Below, one piece after another: positions 46,640 through 56,249 of a stretch of DNA of 64,000 nucleotides (positions are counted from its first letter, which is position 1; every line of letters begins with the position of its first letter). A program made the translations under genes and the position numbers. The notes below the pieces were generated by a model, which did not search any database, had not been told where the DNA came from, and worked only from the letters and a program-made list of their open reading frames with translations. Source of the DNA: Echinimonas agarilytica (GTDB lineage Bacteria > Pseudomonadota > Gammaproteobacteria > Enterobacterales > Neiellaceae); the NCBI RefSeq assembly GCF_023703465.1, contig NZ_JAMQGP010000007.1, positions 62,001 to 126,000 on the forward strand, written 5' to 3'.

Positions 46640-49600
46640 ATGAATATCAAAAGATTAAAAGTTTCAGCAAGCCTAAATGCGATGTTGCTCATCGCGTCAT
46701 CGTTAAGCATGACGGCAGCAAATGCAGCTGTTTCACTAGAACAACAAGTGAAAATCTCAGATAGAGGCCTCCATTTTGATGGCCAAGATCTAGATTACAG
46801 CAACGTCGGTAGCGCCGATCTAGGTGAAAAATACGACTTTTTCTTTGGACGCAACATCTCTGCGCATGGAGATTCTGTAAAACCTTATAAACATTATGTA
46901 TTTATGACATGGTACAAAGGCGGAAAATTTGAGCGCAACGTCATGTTATCCCGTTACAACACCTTAACCGGCACCGTGAAAACCATTGAATTTCCACACC
47001 GCCATACAGGATTTCGTGGCGATCCATTAATAGGTGAATCTCATAACACTATTGGCCTAGCTGTAAGCCCTGTCAACGGCACCATTCACATGGTTTATGA
47101 CATGCACGCCTACACTGATAATAATCATAGCGGTAAGTTTAAAGACGACTATTTTCGCTATTCGTTCTCGCTACCGGGAGCAGCAGAAGTGAGTGACGAT
47201 GCATTCACCCTTCAGCAATTCGTCAAAGATACCAGTGCCGTCAGCCAAGGTGATGACGATTATAAGCATCTGACTATGACAGGTAATTTAGGGGATAAAG
47301 CCAATTTTTCAAGCTTGACCTACCCTAAGTTCTTCACCAACACAGACGGCACCTTATTACTTTACATGCGTTTAGGCGGCAACAATAACGGGGCTTACGT
47401 ATTCAACCGCTACGATGCGAACACGAACACATGGTCCACGTTCACCAAGTTCAATTACAACAATCAAAAGTCAAAAGGCAACCCATATAACTGGGGGCTG
47501 TACGGCAACATGAAATATGTAAACGGTAAACTTCGTGTCGGCTTTCAGCAGCGTAGCAGCGACAACAACGACAAATACAAATATCAAAATGGTGTCTACT
47601 ACGCCTACTCCGAGCATGCAGATGGATTTGGTGAATGGAAAAATCATAAAGGTGAGCCAATGACATGGCCCCTGGTTGACTCAGATGAAATTAAAGTATT
47701 TGAACCAGGAGATTACATTAGCCATGCCGAAGCCAACTCCGTTTATATTGTGGGCAGCTTTGATTGGACAGTAACTGCAAACGAAGACCTTCACATGATC
47801 AGTAAGGTTCGCTCATCGGATCGAAATCGCCCCGATTATGAAGAAGTTTATCTTCATTCCTACAAACCAGCAGGAGCCGAAGATTTTATTGTTTCTACAG
47901 ACTTTGCGGGCGCCGAATCGATTTATACTGCTGGAGATAATATATACATCATTGGACTGAAAAATGGTTACCCGTACGTCGAGAAAGCCAAAGGCGGCAC
48001 TAACGATTTCGTTCGCGTGTACGAACAGAATGAAGGTACCAAATTCGATCACGGCACCATCCATATTCAAGATGGTAAGGTGTATTACTACTTGATGGAA
48101 AAAACTTCAGGTACAGCTATGCCGCTTCACCTTCAAATCATCGACTTGAATCTTGAAGGAGACGCAAACTCGCCATCAGTATCATTTCCTTCGACAACGA
48201 TGAGTATTGATGAAGGCTATGATCAATTGACATTTACTGTCGACGCAACAAGTCCTGTGGCAGAACGCACGATCGAATCAGTCACGCTCTACCTGAATGA
48301 CACAGAAGTCAGAACAGACAATAGCGTACCGTTCATTTTTGGGCACAGTTCCAAACCTCATGAAACGGGCGCCATAGGCTGGCTTGATAGCCATTATCAA
48401 AACCCAAACCCTTTACCTGCAGGCATACATACCTTTAAAGCCATTGCGACCGATAGTGAGGGTGAGACCGGTATTGCATCGATGCAATTATTGGTCAAGT
48501 CCGATGCCCCCACAGTGTCGTTTGCGCAAGCATCGATGGTCGTTGAGGAAGGATATGACAAGCTTGCAATCACAATAGACGCATCAACGTCTAGTGATGA
48601 ACACACCATTGATTCGGTCACTTTATATATCGACGACGAAGAAGTTCGAAAGGATACAAGTGTTCCCTTTTTGTTCGGTCATGGCAGTAAACCCCACGAA
48701 ACAGGAGCGATGGGATGGTTAAATACGCACACACCAAACCCAAATCCATTAACAAAAGGCGTGTACACATTCACAGCAGTAGCAACCGATAGTGAGGGTC
48801 AAACAGCCACGGCTGAGATGCAGCTCACTGTCACAAGTTCAGATAAACAACCAATCGTCGCATTTCCTAAATTGACTTACATGGTCTTTGAAGGGTATGA
48901 AAAACTAGGAATCACTGTAGATGCTGAGTCACCAGTAGAAGGTAGAACGATCACCTCAGTTTCGTTGTATCACGACAGCACGCTGATTCGAAAAGATGTG
49001 AGACCCGTATGGAACTTCGGCCACTCGCATGCACCATATGAATTTGGTGCTATGGGTTGGTTAGATACCCATGCTCCAAACCCTAATCCGTTAGGCATTG
49101 GTAGCCATACATTTACCGTAGTGGCGACCGACAATGAAGGCGAAACCGGTGAAGATAGTATGACGCTGATTGTTAAAGAGCGCCCCGCCCCTGCGGTTCG
49201 CTTCCTAGAATCTGACATTGAACTCATTGAAGGCTATGCCGCACTTTCAGTCACGGTTGAAATTGATGCCGCCGAAAATGCCGCTGAAGTAGTCAGTGTC
49301 GGGTTATACCTTAACAATACTTTGATCCGTGAAACCTATGAAGCACCATACAGTTGGGGCAATGAAGCATATCCAAGCGAATTGCTGAATATTCCAGCAG
49401 GTGAACATATTCTAAAAGCCGTGGTAATGGACAACTACAATCGAATGACCACTTCCACAATGACGGTCGATATTAGTTTACTCGGCGATTTAGACGGCGA
49501 CGGAGACGTAGACCGTCACGACATTCGTTCGTTTAGCGCAGCTGTGCGAAAAAATGAAATGACGAACAAGAGATACGACTTTAATTCGGACGGCAGTGTA

Positions 49601-49663
49601 GACAGCCGTGATGTTCGTGGCCTCGCTCAATTGTGTTCAAACGCGCGTTGCGCAAGCAACTAG
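46640..49663 (+). CDS. Modular PL24 ulvan lyase with four Ig-like repeats and a C-terminal dockerin
   Basis: A 1007-residue secreted lyase. The signal peptide ends at TAANA near residue 30. The PL24 catalytic propeller covers about 30-505 and carries the same segments as the short copy ([38 protein letters not shown]). Four Ig-like units follow at about 510-620, 625-733, 735-845 and 850-945. The first three share FGHxxxPxExGAxGWLxxHxxNPNPL and differ by only a few residues. Residues about 947-1001 form a type I dockerin with two calcium loops, [12 protein letters not shown] and [12 protein letters not shown], each followed by the usual helix. A dockerin on an ulvan lyase suggests non-covalent attachment to a cohesin. 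The next gene encodes a cohesin-like protein whose ribosome site overlaps this stop codon, so the two are probably translated together. Confidence 0.93.
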   Translation: MNIKRLKVSASLNAMLLIASSLSMTAANAAVSLEQQVKISDRGLHFDGQDLDYSNVGSADLGEKYDFFFGRNISAHGDSVKPYKHYVFMTWYKGGKFERNVMLSRYNTLTGTVKTIEFPHRHTGFRGDPLIGESHNTIGLAVSPVNGTIHMVYDMHAYTDNNHSGKFKDDYFRYSFSLPGAAEVSDDAFTLQQFVKDTSAVSQGDDDYKHLTMTGNLGDKANFSSLTYPKFFTNTDGTLLLYMRLGGNNNGAYVFNRYDANTNTWSTFTKFNYNNQKSKGNPYNWGLYGNMKYVNGKLRVGFQQRSSDNNDKYKYQNGVYYAYSEHADGFGEWKNHKGEPMTWPLVDSDEIKVFEPGDYISHAEANSVYIVGSFDWTVTANEDLHMISKVRSSDRNRPDYEEVYLHSYKPAGAEDFIVSTDFAGAESIYTAGDNIYIIGLKNGYPYVEKAKGGTNDFVRVYEQNEGTKFDHGTIHIQDGKVYYYLMEKTSGTAMPLHLQIIDLNLEGDANSPSVSFPSTTMSIDEGYDQLTFTVDATSPVAERTIESVTLYLNDTEVRTDNSVPFIFGHSSKPHETGAIGWLDSHYQNPNPLPAGIHTFKAIATDSEGETGIASMQLLVKSDAPTVSFAQASMVVEEGYDKLAITIDASTSSDEHTIDSVTLYIDDEEVRKDTSVPFLFGHGSKPHETGAMGWLNTHTPNPNPLTKGVYTFTAVATDSEGQTATAEMQLTVTSSDKQPIVAFPKLTYMVFEGYEKLGITVDAESPVEGRTITSVSLYHDSTLIRKDVRPVWNFGHSHAPYEFGAMGWLDTHAPNPNPLGIGSHTFTVVATDNEGETGEDSMTLIVKERPAPAVRFLESDIELIEGYAALSVTVEIDAAENAAEVVSVGLYLNNTLIRETYEAPYSWGNEAYPSELLNIPAGEHILKAVVMDNYNRMTTSTMTVDISLLGDLDGDGDVDRHDIRSFSAAVRKNEMTNKRYDFNSDGSVDSRDVRGLAQLCSNARCASN
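48160..49190 (+). repeat. Tandem Ig-like coding repeats, about 340 bases each
   Basis: Three in-frame units start near 48160, 48510 and 48845, each coding an Ig-like domain with the FGH...NPNPL signature. A fourth, more divergent unit follows to about 49475. Such repeats can expand or contract by recombination. Confidence 0.75.
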
Positions 49664-49674
49664 GAGTAATCAAC

Positions 49675-50211
49675 ATGAAATTATTTGTACTCATCTTTAC
49701 ATTAATTAGCACGCTTCCAACCCATGCTGGATTAATTACCAGTCAAAGTGATCAAAGTTCTTATAATACCGGCGACTTAATCACTATTGATTTGTTTATC
49801 AATCATGCGACCACCGATATTGCATGGTTAGAGCTTAAATATGATTTTGACGTCACTGAATTAGGATATGAACTCAACAGTTTCGCTTTGACGCCTGAAG
49901 CATTTAATCAATCTTGGTTTGCGTTAGACGATGTCGACGACGTATTCGGCTCTGTGTTTTTGTGGATAGGACTATTTGATGGCTGGGATCAAGCGCTCAC
50001 CAACAGCTTTCAGCTCGGTCAAATCCAATTCACAGCACTGAATGACATCAGCAACTTCAGTTTGTCTCTACCTGATATTTATGCTGAAGATCCTTGGGGC
50101 GGCGTTATTGACGAAACCAGCTTGCAGGTTGAAGTGCCAGAACCTTCAACCATTGCATTATTGATTGCAGCGACGGCGGGCCTACTCGCGCGAAGACGTC
50201 AACAACGTTAG
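49675..50211 (+). CDS. Cohesin-like protein with PEP-CTERM anchoring tail
   Basis: A 178-residue protein from the ATG at 49675. Its AGGAG (49662-49666) overlaps the lyase TAG, and only 11 bases separate the genes. Residues 1-18 are a signal peptide. Residues about 20-145 fit a cohesin-type beta-sandwich: SSYNTGDLITIDLFI at the start, WLELKYDFDVTELGYE as the usual v.YD...L strand, GSVFLWIGLFDG, and LGQIQFTAL. The end is a textbook PEP-CTERM signal: VPEPS, a hydrophobic segment and ARRRQQR. Known PEP-CTERM proteins are sorted by exosortase, which is not in the window. With the dockerin of the neighbouring lyase, the inference is that this is the surface receptor holding that lyase. Binding is not proven, and the cohesin assignment is by pattern only. 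Confidence 0.75.
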   Translation: MKLFVLIFTLISTLPTHAGLITSQSDQSSYNTGDLITIDLFINHATTDIAWLELKYDFDVTELGYELNSFALTPEAFNQSWFALDDVDDVFGSVFLWIGLFDGWDQALTNSFQLGQIQFTALNDISNFSLSLPDIYAEDPWGGVIDETSLQVEVPEPSTIALLIAATAGLLARRRQQR

Positions 50212-50218
50212 GGGACTT

Positions 50219-50245
50219 ACCGCAGCGTAATCTGCGGTCCTTTTT
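50219..50245 (+). terminator. First terminator after the cohesin-like gene
   Basis: ACCGCA pairs with TGCGGT around an eight-base loop, followed by CCTTTTT, eight bases past the stop codon. Confidence 0.75.
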
Positions 50246-50249
50246 CGCA

Positions 50250-50280
50250 AGGAGGACACTCCAAAGACTGTCCTCCTGTT
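50250..50280 (+). terminator. Second, tandem hairpin after the cohesin-like gene
   Basis: AGGAGGACA pairs perfectly with TGTCCTCCT around a ten-base loop, ending in GTTT. It directly follows the first terminator. Confidence 0.5.
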
Positions 50281-50662
50281 TACTCACTTGTTTCAAGCTC
50301 ACGATATTGACAATCGAAAAACGCTTTCAATATTAATTTGAAAAAATTGATCTAGATTAAATATTCATAAAATTGCTCTCCAGCCCCCTCAAAATATAAT
50401 AAATCACACCACATAAAGTCTTAATGACCATTTTGTGGTGTCGAATTTATCCAATTAAGATTTCGAACAATATCGCCGATCAACATATAAACGTTTAGTT
50501 TTCACTCAAGGATAAAAAATGCAAGCTGACTAATTATGACGACTCTAAAACTAATTTTGACCGGAGTTGACAGATTGTGTAATATTTGTTTATCGACATA
50601 AATGGCGCTACACTATGGAAAAATCCTATTTAGATATTATCAAAATTAACAAAGAGTTACCG
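50281..50662. other. Promoter region of the DeoR-type regulator
   Basis: About 380 AT-rich bases with the TGACCA-type site at 50424-50440. No gene seen. Confidence 0.45.
50424..50440 (+). promoter_or_regulatory. Candidate TGACCA-type operator of the DeoR-type regulator
   Basis: ATGACCATTTTGTGGTG shows dyad symmetry (ACCA, five bases, TGGT). Its place in front of a regulator gene would fit autoregulation. Confidence 0.35.
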
Positions 50663-51451
50663 ATGCTGGAAAAACATAGACAACAACTAATCAAGAACAT
50701 TCTTGACCAGCAACAATTTGCAAGTGTTAAGAATTTGACCGAAAAATTGAACGCTTCTGAAGCCACAATACGTAGAGATATTAGAAAACTGTCATTGAAC
50801 GGCGAAATAAAGAAAATTCGAGGCGGAGCTGAATCCATTAATAAGGACTCTAAGAACAAACACATCTTAAGTTCACCATTTTTTGTCGACAAAGAAAAGA
50901 ACTCGACGACGAAACGACTCATTGCTAAAAAAGCAGCTGAGCTATGTGTCGATGGTGATTCGGTAATCATTAATGGTGGTACTTCGACGTTTATGATGGG
51001 TGAGTACTTATCAAATGTTCACATGAACATCTTGACCAACTCATTCGTGTTAGCGAATTACCTAACCGAGCAAACAGACCATCAAGTTACACTGCCAGGC
51101 GGCGAAATTTACCGAGAGCAAGGCATCATTTTAAGCTCATACGAGAAAGACAGTACTGAAAACTACTTCGCCTCGATGATGTTTATGGGTACGCCCGGTA
51201 TTGGCAAGTTTGGCGTAATGGAATCTGATCCATTATTGATTCGCTCAGAACAGAAGCTGCACAAGCAAGCCGAAAAGTTAGTTATCCTAGCTGATAGCTC
51301 TAAATTGGGTACACGCAGTAATTTTGTGGTGTGTTCTTTGGATGAGGTAGATATTTTGGTCACAGATTCTGGAGCTTGCCCAGAATTAATCAAATGCTTC
51401 AAAGAGCATGGTATTGAAGTTATCATTGTAGAAAAGGCACCTGAAGATTAA
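50663..51451 (+). CDS. DeoR/GlpR-family transcriptional regulator
   Basis: A 262-residue regulator from the ATG at 50663, chosen because AAAGAG stands six bases before it and because the protein then starts with the usual MLEKHRQQLIKNIL; upstream starts lack a ribosome site. Residues 1-55 are the DeoR winged helix, with NASEATIRRDIRKLSLNGEIKKIRGGA. The remainder is the DeoRC sugar-phosphate-binding fold, with VIINGGTSTFMMGEYL and ILADSSKLGTRSNFVVC, closest to UlaR-like members. It sits between the lyase genes and the kdg genes, so it may repress the uronate or rhamnose genes with a sugar phosphate or KDPG-type effector. The target is inferred from position only. Confidence 0.9.
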   Translation: MLEKHRQQLIKNILDQQQFASVKNLTEKLNASEATIRRDIRKLSLNGEIKKIRGGAESINKDSKNKHILSSPFFVDKEKNSTTKRLIAKKAAELCVDGDSVIINGGTSTFMMGEYLSNVHMNILTNSFVLANYLTEQTDHQVTLPGGEIYREQGIILSSYEKDSTENYFASMMFMGTPGIGKFGVMESDPLLIRSEQKLHKQAEKLVILADSSKLGTRSNFVVCSLDEVDILVTDSGACPELIKCFKEHGIEVIIVEKAPED

Positions 51452-51490
51452 TTCTATTCGTTGAACTTATCCGTTCGTATACGAATCACT

Positions 51491-51527
51491 CTGTTTTAGC
51501 CCTGCTCACAAGTTTGGGCCAAAACAG
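51491..51527 (+). terminator. Hairpin after the DeoR-type gene
   Basis: CTGTTTTAGCCC pairs with GGGCCAAAACAG (one mismatch) 39 bases past the stop codon. There is no T-run after it. Confidence 0.5.
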
Positions 51528-51788
51528 ATGTCTCTGGATGTAAATTTCACGTCATCAACCAATCTGATGTTGCAGCGCCCTTTCTGTAGAAATCGCAGTC
51601 GTTACCTTCAAACAGAATAAGGTGCCCAGGATCCTCAGCTATACAAAGTTAAATACTTCAAGTATCTCCCGCGCTCAAAAGATAGATAGCGTTCGAAATC
51701 GCTGAGCGCAGAACGTCAAGGTCAACAGCAATATTTCGCCTTGATTTCAACCTTTAGAAGGCTGAGGTAACGTTTGATTGGAAAATTC
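51528..51788. other. Intergenic between convergent units
   Basis: Nothing recognised between the two terminator hairpins. Confidence 0.35.
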
Positions 51789-51819
51789 AAAAAAAAGCGG
51801 GATTAAAGAATAATCCCGC
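51789..51819 (-). terminator. Terminator of the kdgK-kdgA operon
   Basis: On the minus strand GCGGGATTA pairs perfectly with TAATCCCGC around a five-base loop and is followed by eight T. It lies 144 bases beyond the kdgA stop. Confidence 0.85.
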
Positions 51820-51962
51820 AGTCCTCATTGGAGATAGGACTTAAAAGTTAAGCAGCCCTCAAAATCACACAAAAGAGCTGCAAACCCCAACCAATTGAAA
51901 ATTAGTCGTTCAGCTGATCAGATTGTTCAGCCATAAAATTTATTTCTAAGGCACCACTCACA

Positions 51963-52580
51963 TTACAGATTCGCTGCACAACACGCTTGTGTAATCGCTT
52001 CCCAATTCTCAGCTTCAACCCATTCTTTCTTGGCAACCCATGTTCCGCCCACCGCAACCACATTAGGTAATGCCAAAAAGTCATTTTTGTTGTCGGCATT
52101 AATGCCCCCAGTAGGACAAAAAGAAGTGTCTTGAAAGACTGAAGACACAGCTTTTAAAAACGGTATCCCCCCCGCCAAAGATGCAGGGAACAACTTTAGC
52201 TCTGGAAAGCCAGCATCTCTTGCCAACGCTATGTCGGCACAGTTCGCAACCCCAGGTAATGCAACTACGTTGGAATCTACAAGCGCGCGGAGTAGATCAG
52301 GTGTGCAGCAAGGCGTCACGATATAATCAGGTTTTGCCAACAATGCTTCTGCCAAAATATGCTTGTCTAAAACGGTACCCGCTCCTACAACTAACTCTGG
52401 AAGTTCCTCTTTTATTGCCGTTAAAGTCTCCAAAGACGACTCTGAACGCAATACTACCTCAACCACTTTTAGTTCGGCATTCGCCATGGCTTTGGCAATT
52501 AATATCCCCTGTTCTACAGAATCAGCTTGAATAATCGGCAATAGCGTTTGACCCGCCATTAATTCAGAAAATCGTTTCAT
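51963..52580 (-). CDS. kdgA: 2-keto-3-deoxy-6-phosphogluconate aldolase
   Basis: A 205-residue class I aldolase, the usual length for Eda/KdgA. It splits KDPG to pyruvate and glyceraldehyde-3-P in the cytoplasm. Seen: LLPIIQADSVEQGILIAKAM, VVEVVLRS with the catalytic Glu and Arg, VVGAGTVLD, DYIVTPCCTPDLLRA, and ELKLFPASLAGG with the Schiff-base Lys, then PTGGINADN. AGGA precedes the ATG. It is 33 bases downstream of kdgK, so the pair forms an operon finishing the uronate pathway. Confidence 0.95.
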   Translation of the reverse strand: MKRFSELMAGQTLLPIIQADSVEQGILIAKAMANAELKVVEVVLRSESSLETLTAIKEELPELVVGAGTVLDKHILAEALLAKPDYIVTPCCTPDLLRALVDSNVVALPGVANCADIALARDAGFPELKLFPASLAGGIPFLKAVSSVFQDTSFCPTGGINADNKNDFLALPNVVAVGGTWVAKKEWVEAENWEAITQACCAANL

Positions 52581-52613
52581 GAATAGTCCTACCTTTTGCT
52601 TACACAGTGCTCA

Positions 52614-53570
52614 TCAGTCGCATGCAACGGTAATTGCATCGTTCACTTCTTTGATTTTATTGGAAAATGCAGCCTTTGAAATAATTGCTCCTGGATGCTG
52701 AATCACCTCACCTGCAGCCGCCGCAGCTAACTCAACCGCGTCGGTAATATCGAGCCCTTTCATGCGAGCGCCTAAATACACACCGTTAAATGAATCGCCG
52801 GCTGCAGTTGTATCTACCACATGGTCGATAGGCGTAATTTCAACTTGGGTGGACTCCCCATCGATGATAACGCAAACGCTTTTAGAGCCATTTTTAATCA
52901 CTAACTCATCGATTCCGAATGCGCTTGAAAAATCCTGAACTTTGCTTAGCTCAGTGAAGCCGTAAAGTTGCTCTAAATCTTCTATTCCAGGTAACACCAT
53001 ATCTGACATTCGGAATGCACGTTCAAACTGTATTTTTGCTTCGGTTTTGTCATTCCACATGCGAGCGCGGTAGTTTGGGTCGAAGGCAATCTTCACGCCA
53101 GAGTCTTTCAGTTTTCTCAATAGATGCCAGAAAATGTCTCGCTCGCTCGGTGCGATGACAGCCAAAGAAATACCAGAAAAGAAAAATATATCTCCCATAC
53201 ACAGGTACCCAACATTCTCTGCACTCACAAATTGCATGATTTGTCGCGCTGCCGAATCATTTCTCCAGTACGAAAAACTGCGTTCTCCGTTGCTGTCGAC
53301 CGAAATCATATACAATCCCGGAGACTTTCCTCGAGCACGTTGAACCAGCTCAGTGCCTACGCCTTCTTGTTGAAACGTTTCAACCATGTCATCGCTTAGG
53401 GTATCTTCGCCTACAGCTGTAAAGAAATTCACGTTGATATCACTGAATGCGCGTTTCATATAAACAGCACTATTGTAAACATCACCAGCGTAGGATTGTT
53501 TTAACAGGCCACTACTCGTTAGGGAAAGCTCAACCATGCACTCACCCATTAAATAAATATTATTCATCAT
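52614..53570 (-). CDS. kdgK: 2-keto-3-deoxygluconate kinase
   Basis: A 318-residue PfkB-family kinase that phosphorylates 2-keto-3-deoxygluconate at the 6 position. Seen: the N-terminal MGECMVELS, SYAGDVYNSAVYMKRAF, the strand FDPNYRARMWND typical of KDG kinases, and the C-terminal ATP site VDTTAAGDSFNGVYLGA with the catalytic Asp. The first ATG has GGAG upstream; the second ATG is the next codon. It heads the kdgK-kdgA operon and is divergent from the permease gene across a 690-base regulatory region. Confidence 0.95.
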   Translation of the reverse strand: MMNNIYLMGECMVELSLTSSGLLKQSYAGDVYNSAVYMKRAFSDINVNFFTAVGEDTLSDDMVETFQQEGVGTELVQRARGKSPGLYMISVDSNGERSFSYWRNDSAARQIMQFVSAENVGYLCMGDIFFFSGISLAVIAPSERDIFWHLLRKLKDSGVKIAFDPNYRARMWNDKTEAKIQFERAFRMSDMVLPGIEDLEQLYGFTELSKVQDFSSAFGIDELVIKNGSKSVCVIIDGESTQVEITPIDHVVDTTAAGDSFNGVYLGARMKGLDITDAVELAAAAAGEVIQHPGAIISKAAFSNKIKEVNDAITVACD

Positions 53571-54259
53571 TTGTATTTAGCTCCGCTGCACCTGTTCACA
53601 TACATTGAATGGCAGCTTGTTTTGAAGTCACTTTCCTGTGTCTATACGATTAGACCGAGGCAACAAAAGAAACAATTTGACGATATTTGAACACATATGA
53701 CCAAATACGCAAGTGAAAACCTCCATAGCACCGAATCAAAAAATAGTTAAGTCTTTGTATTTATTAAAATACATAACCAATCCCACTTCAGTCAAACATC
53801 TAAAATTTGATATCCATCACAAATATATCTCAATATGATTTTGTTCTCGGTTCATGAACTTGAGTAGTTCATAGCGTTAAAAAAATAGAATAACCGATAT
53901 ATTTCAGCAGGTTAAATAACATTCAAGAGTTTGCTAAATTAGAACATATCTCAACAAACCCTTCACAAGTCACAAAAACGACCGATAGTGACTGATTATG
54001 TTTTACTTTGACATTTTGAGAGTTAGCATGTCATTAGTCTTGGGCTCGATACCGACATTTTTGAAACATAATTGGTAAGCGTATTCCAGAGACGACTGGT
54101 GCGCATTGGCCTGCTACTCAGCATAATTGAGTAATCACCACTACGGGGCACCAATCAGCTTTAGTAAAACTGCACAACAACAATTAGATTTTGAAACGTG
54201 TTTGATGCGGTATCGCACGACTTTAAAAATATAAATAAAATTAATTCACAGGGGAACAC
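53571..54259. other. Large divergent regulatory region, kdgK and permease
   Basis: About 690 AT-rich bases. Contains the TGACCA-type site at 53697-53712 and a GTCAC...GTGAC inverted pair near 53970-53992. No open frame with support. Confidence 0.45.
53697..53712 (+). promoter_or_regulatory. Candidate TGACCA-type operator near kdgK
   Basis: ATGACCAAATACGC lies 127 bases upstream of the kdgK start, in the shared regulatory region. It is the weakest of the set. Confidence 0.25.
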
Positions 54260-55957
54260 ATGTCGACAGCGGAAGAATTTGAAACTCAAGCGGTCTCTGC
54301 CGATAAATTACAAGGCGGTAAAACATTTGCTGCCAGTTACGCGGGAGAGCATGTAGCCGGCACCGAGTTCGTCATTGGAGCTCTGTTCGTGTCGTGGGGG
54401 GTTGGCGCGTCCGATATTATTATCGGGTTACTATTTGGTAACCTGCTAGCAGTGCTAACATGGGGCTTGGTGACAGCTCCTATCGCTACCGATACTCGAT
54501 TGACGCTTTATGCATATTTAGAAAAAATTGCCGGTCCTGGCACCATTAAGCTGTATAGCATCATTAATGGTATGTTGTTCTGTGTTCTTGCCGGTGCAAT
54601 GATCACCGTATCAGCATCTGCAGTCCGAGTGCTCTTTGGCATTGACGACCAAGTTGGATATTTCCCCACCGACTTTAGATTTGTTCTTGTTGTACTTGGC
54701 GTGGGCACTGTTGTCGTCTATATGGCGGTTAAGGGCTTTAAGAAGCTTGCAGCTTTTGCGGAGATCTGTGCGCCTTGGATGATACTCATGTTTGTGGTGG
54801 GCGCTTTAACCATGATGCCCACAACAATTGCAGCAACGTCGGGGGTTGAAGGGATCAGTAGCTTTAGTGATTTTCTGACTGTCGCCAGCGAATCAATTTG
54901 GAAAGATACCGAAGGTGACATAGGCATATGGCACGTGGTGGCTTTTGCCTGGATTGCCAATCTTGCAATGCACGGTTGTTTGGGTGATATGACCCTTTTG
55001 CGATTTGCCAAAAGCCCAAAATACGGTTATTTCTCTGCTCTCGGTATGTTTATCGGACACTACATGGCTTGGATCTGTGCGGGTATCATGGGGGCTGGCG
55101 CCGCAATTCTACTCAAAACGAGTATTACTGCAATTGACCCAGGTTCCGTAGCTTATACAGCATTGGGAGCATCAGGGATTTTAGCCGTAATTATCGCAGG
55201 TTGGACGACATCTAACCCAACAATCTACCGCGCTGGTTTAGCGTTTAGCTCTCTAAATCATCGCTGGGGCCGTGTTAAAGTAACCATCGTTGTTGGTATT
55301 ATTACAACAATTATTGCATGTTCACCATTCGTGTTTTCGGGTCTACTGGGCTTTGTTGGCTATATGGGGCTACTACTAGCACCGGTAGGCGCTATCATCG
55401 TTGCCGAACATTGGGTATTTCCAAAAATAGGCCTGACTCGTTACTGGTCTAAATACAAAGGCAACACCACAAATTTACCTGCACTAGCAACTTGGATCGT
55501 ATCAATGGCATTAGGAATAGTTGTAGAACAGGCCGGTTTGCTACACCTGTTTTTCATTTTAATTCCACTGTGGACATTCTCTACCGTTATGTACATTAGC
55601 TTGGCGTCTCTGTCCGGCGCCAAAGAATCCTACCCTGAAGCAGTTGAAGCTGAACGTATAGAGTTACAACGCAAGGCAAGCGAAGCGCAATACTTAGCGT
55701 CTCCTGCTTGCAGCGAAGCGGAACAACAAAAGACCGCAGGAATACTTGCAACAATGGCTAAGTACGCTTCTTGGGCGGCCTTAGCCAGCTGCTTGTATAT
55801 GGGCCTTCATGCATATACAACGGGTGATATTGCAAACGTTACACAATGGCTCATTGCACCTACTCTGATTTACTTCATAACAGCAACCTACGCCTACCTC
55901 GCGAAGACCAATCGCTCAGCGTCGGTAACCGAAAACGCATCTGAACCGCTAGCTTAA
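54260..55957 (+). CDS. NCS1-type permease, candidate sugar-acid transporter
   Basis: A 565-residue inner-membrane protein with about twelve hydrophobic segments. The pattern fits the cytosine/purine permease (NCS1) family: FASYAGEHVAGTEFVIGALFVSWGVGASDIIIGLLFGNLLAVLTW, an acidic extramembrane segment, AWIANLAMHGCLGDMTLLRF, and WTTSNPTIYRAGLAFS. Characterised family members carry nucleobases and related compounds, but this one lies between kdgK and a kduD-like gene in a catabolic island, so it may import a uronate or keto-deoxy sugar acid. A cytosolic region rich in Glu and Ala near residues 450-490 splits off the last membrane segments. AGGGGA precedes the ATG. Substrate is not known. Confidence 0.75.
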   Translation: MSTAEEFETQAVSADKLQGGKTFAASYAGEHVAGTEFVIGALFVSWGVGASDIIIGLLFGNLLAVLTWGLVTAPIATDTRLTLYAYLEKIAGPGTIKLYSIINGMLFCVLAGAMITVSASAVRVLFGIDDQVGYFPTDFRFVLVVLGVGTVVVYMAVKGFKKLAAFAEICAPWMILMFVVGALTMMPTTIAATSGVEGISSFSDFLTVASESIWKDTEGDIGIWHVVAFAWIANLAMHGCLGDMTLLRFAKSPKYGYFSALGMFIGHYMAWICAGIMGAGAAILLKTSITAIDPGSVAYTALGASGILAVIIAGWTTSNPTIYRAGLAFSSLNHRWGRVKVTIVVGIITTIIACSPFVFSGLLGFVGYMGLLLAPVGAIIVAEHWVFPKIGLTRYWSKYKGNTTNLPALATWIVSMALGIVVEQAGLLHLFFILIPLWTFSTVMYISLASLSGAKESYPEAVEAERIELQRKASEAQYLASPACSEAEQQKTAGILATMAKYASWAALASCLYMGLHAYTTGDIANVTQWLIAPTLIYFITATYAYLAKTNRSASVTENASEPLA

Positions 55958-55983
55958 GTTAAAATAACAGTTGTTCTAATATT

Positions 55984-56017
55984 AGGCGCTGAGCTCCTTT
56001 GTCTCAGCGCCTTTTTT
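55984..56017 (+). terminator. Terminator of the permease gene
   Basis: AGGCGCTGAG pairs perfectly with CTCAGCGCCT, followed by a T-run, 27 bases past the stop codon. Confidence 0.9.
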
Positions 56018-56112
56018 ATATAAGTTTTTCCTTCATAGATCATCAATCTCCCCCTCCCATATAATATATTGATGAACAAAAAAGCTATATCCCGTCACAA
56101 TTCAACAACCAA

Positions 56113-56130
56113 ATGACCAATATTGATTGA
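56113..56130 (+). promoter_or_regulatory. Candidate TGACCA-type operator of the kduD-like gene
   Basis: ATGACCAATATTGATTGA, 120 bases before the gene, nearly identical to the site at 16097. Confidence 0.35.
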
Positions 56131-56249
56131 TTTCAATCGACAACGAACTATTATGATAGATTGGGATTTGTTAGAGCCGTATGAAAATTATTCCATAAAT
56201 GATTTGTAAGCTTGGCAATATTCGAAATTCATACAACAGGAAAAGTACA

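Noticed and set aside
43184-49663. The two PL24 copies flanking a minus-strand gene as a mobile element
   Set aside because: No transposase, terminal inverted repeats or target duplication were seen. Plain gene duplication explains the arrangement.
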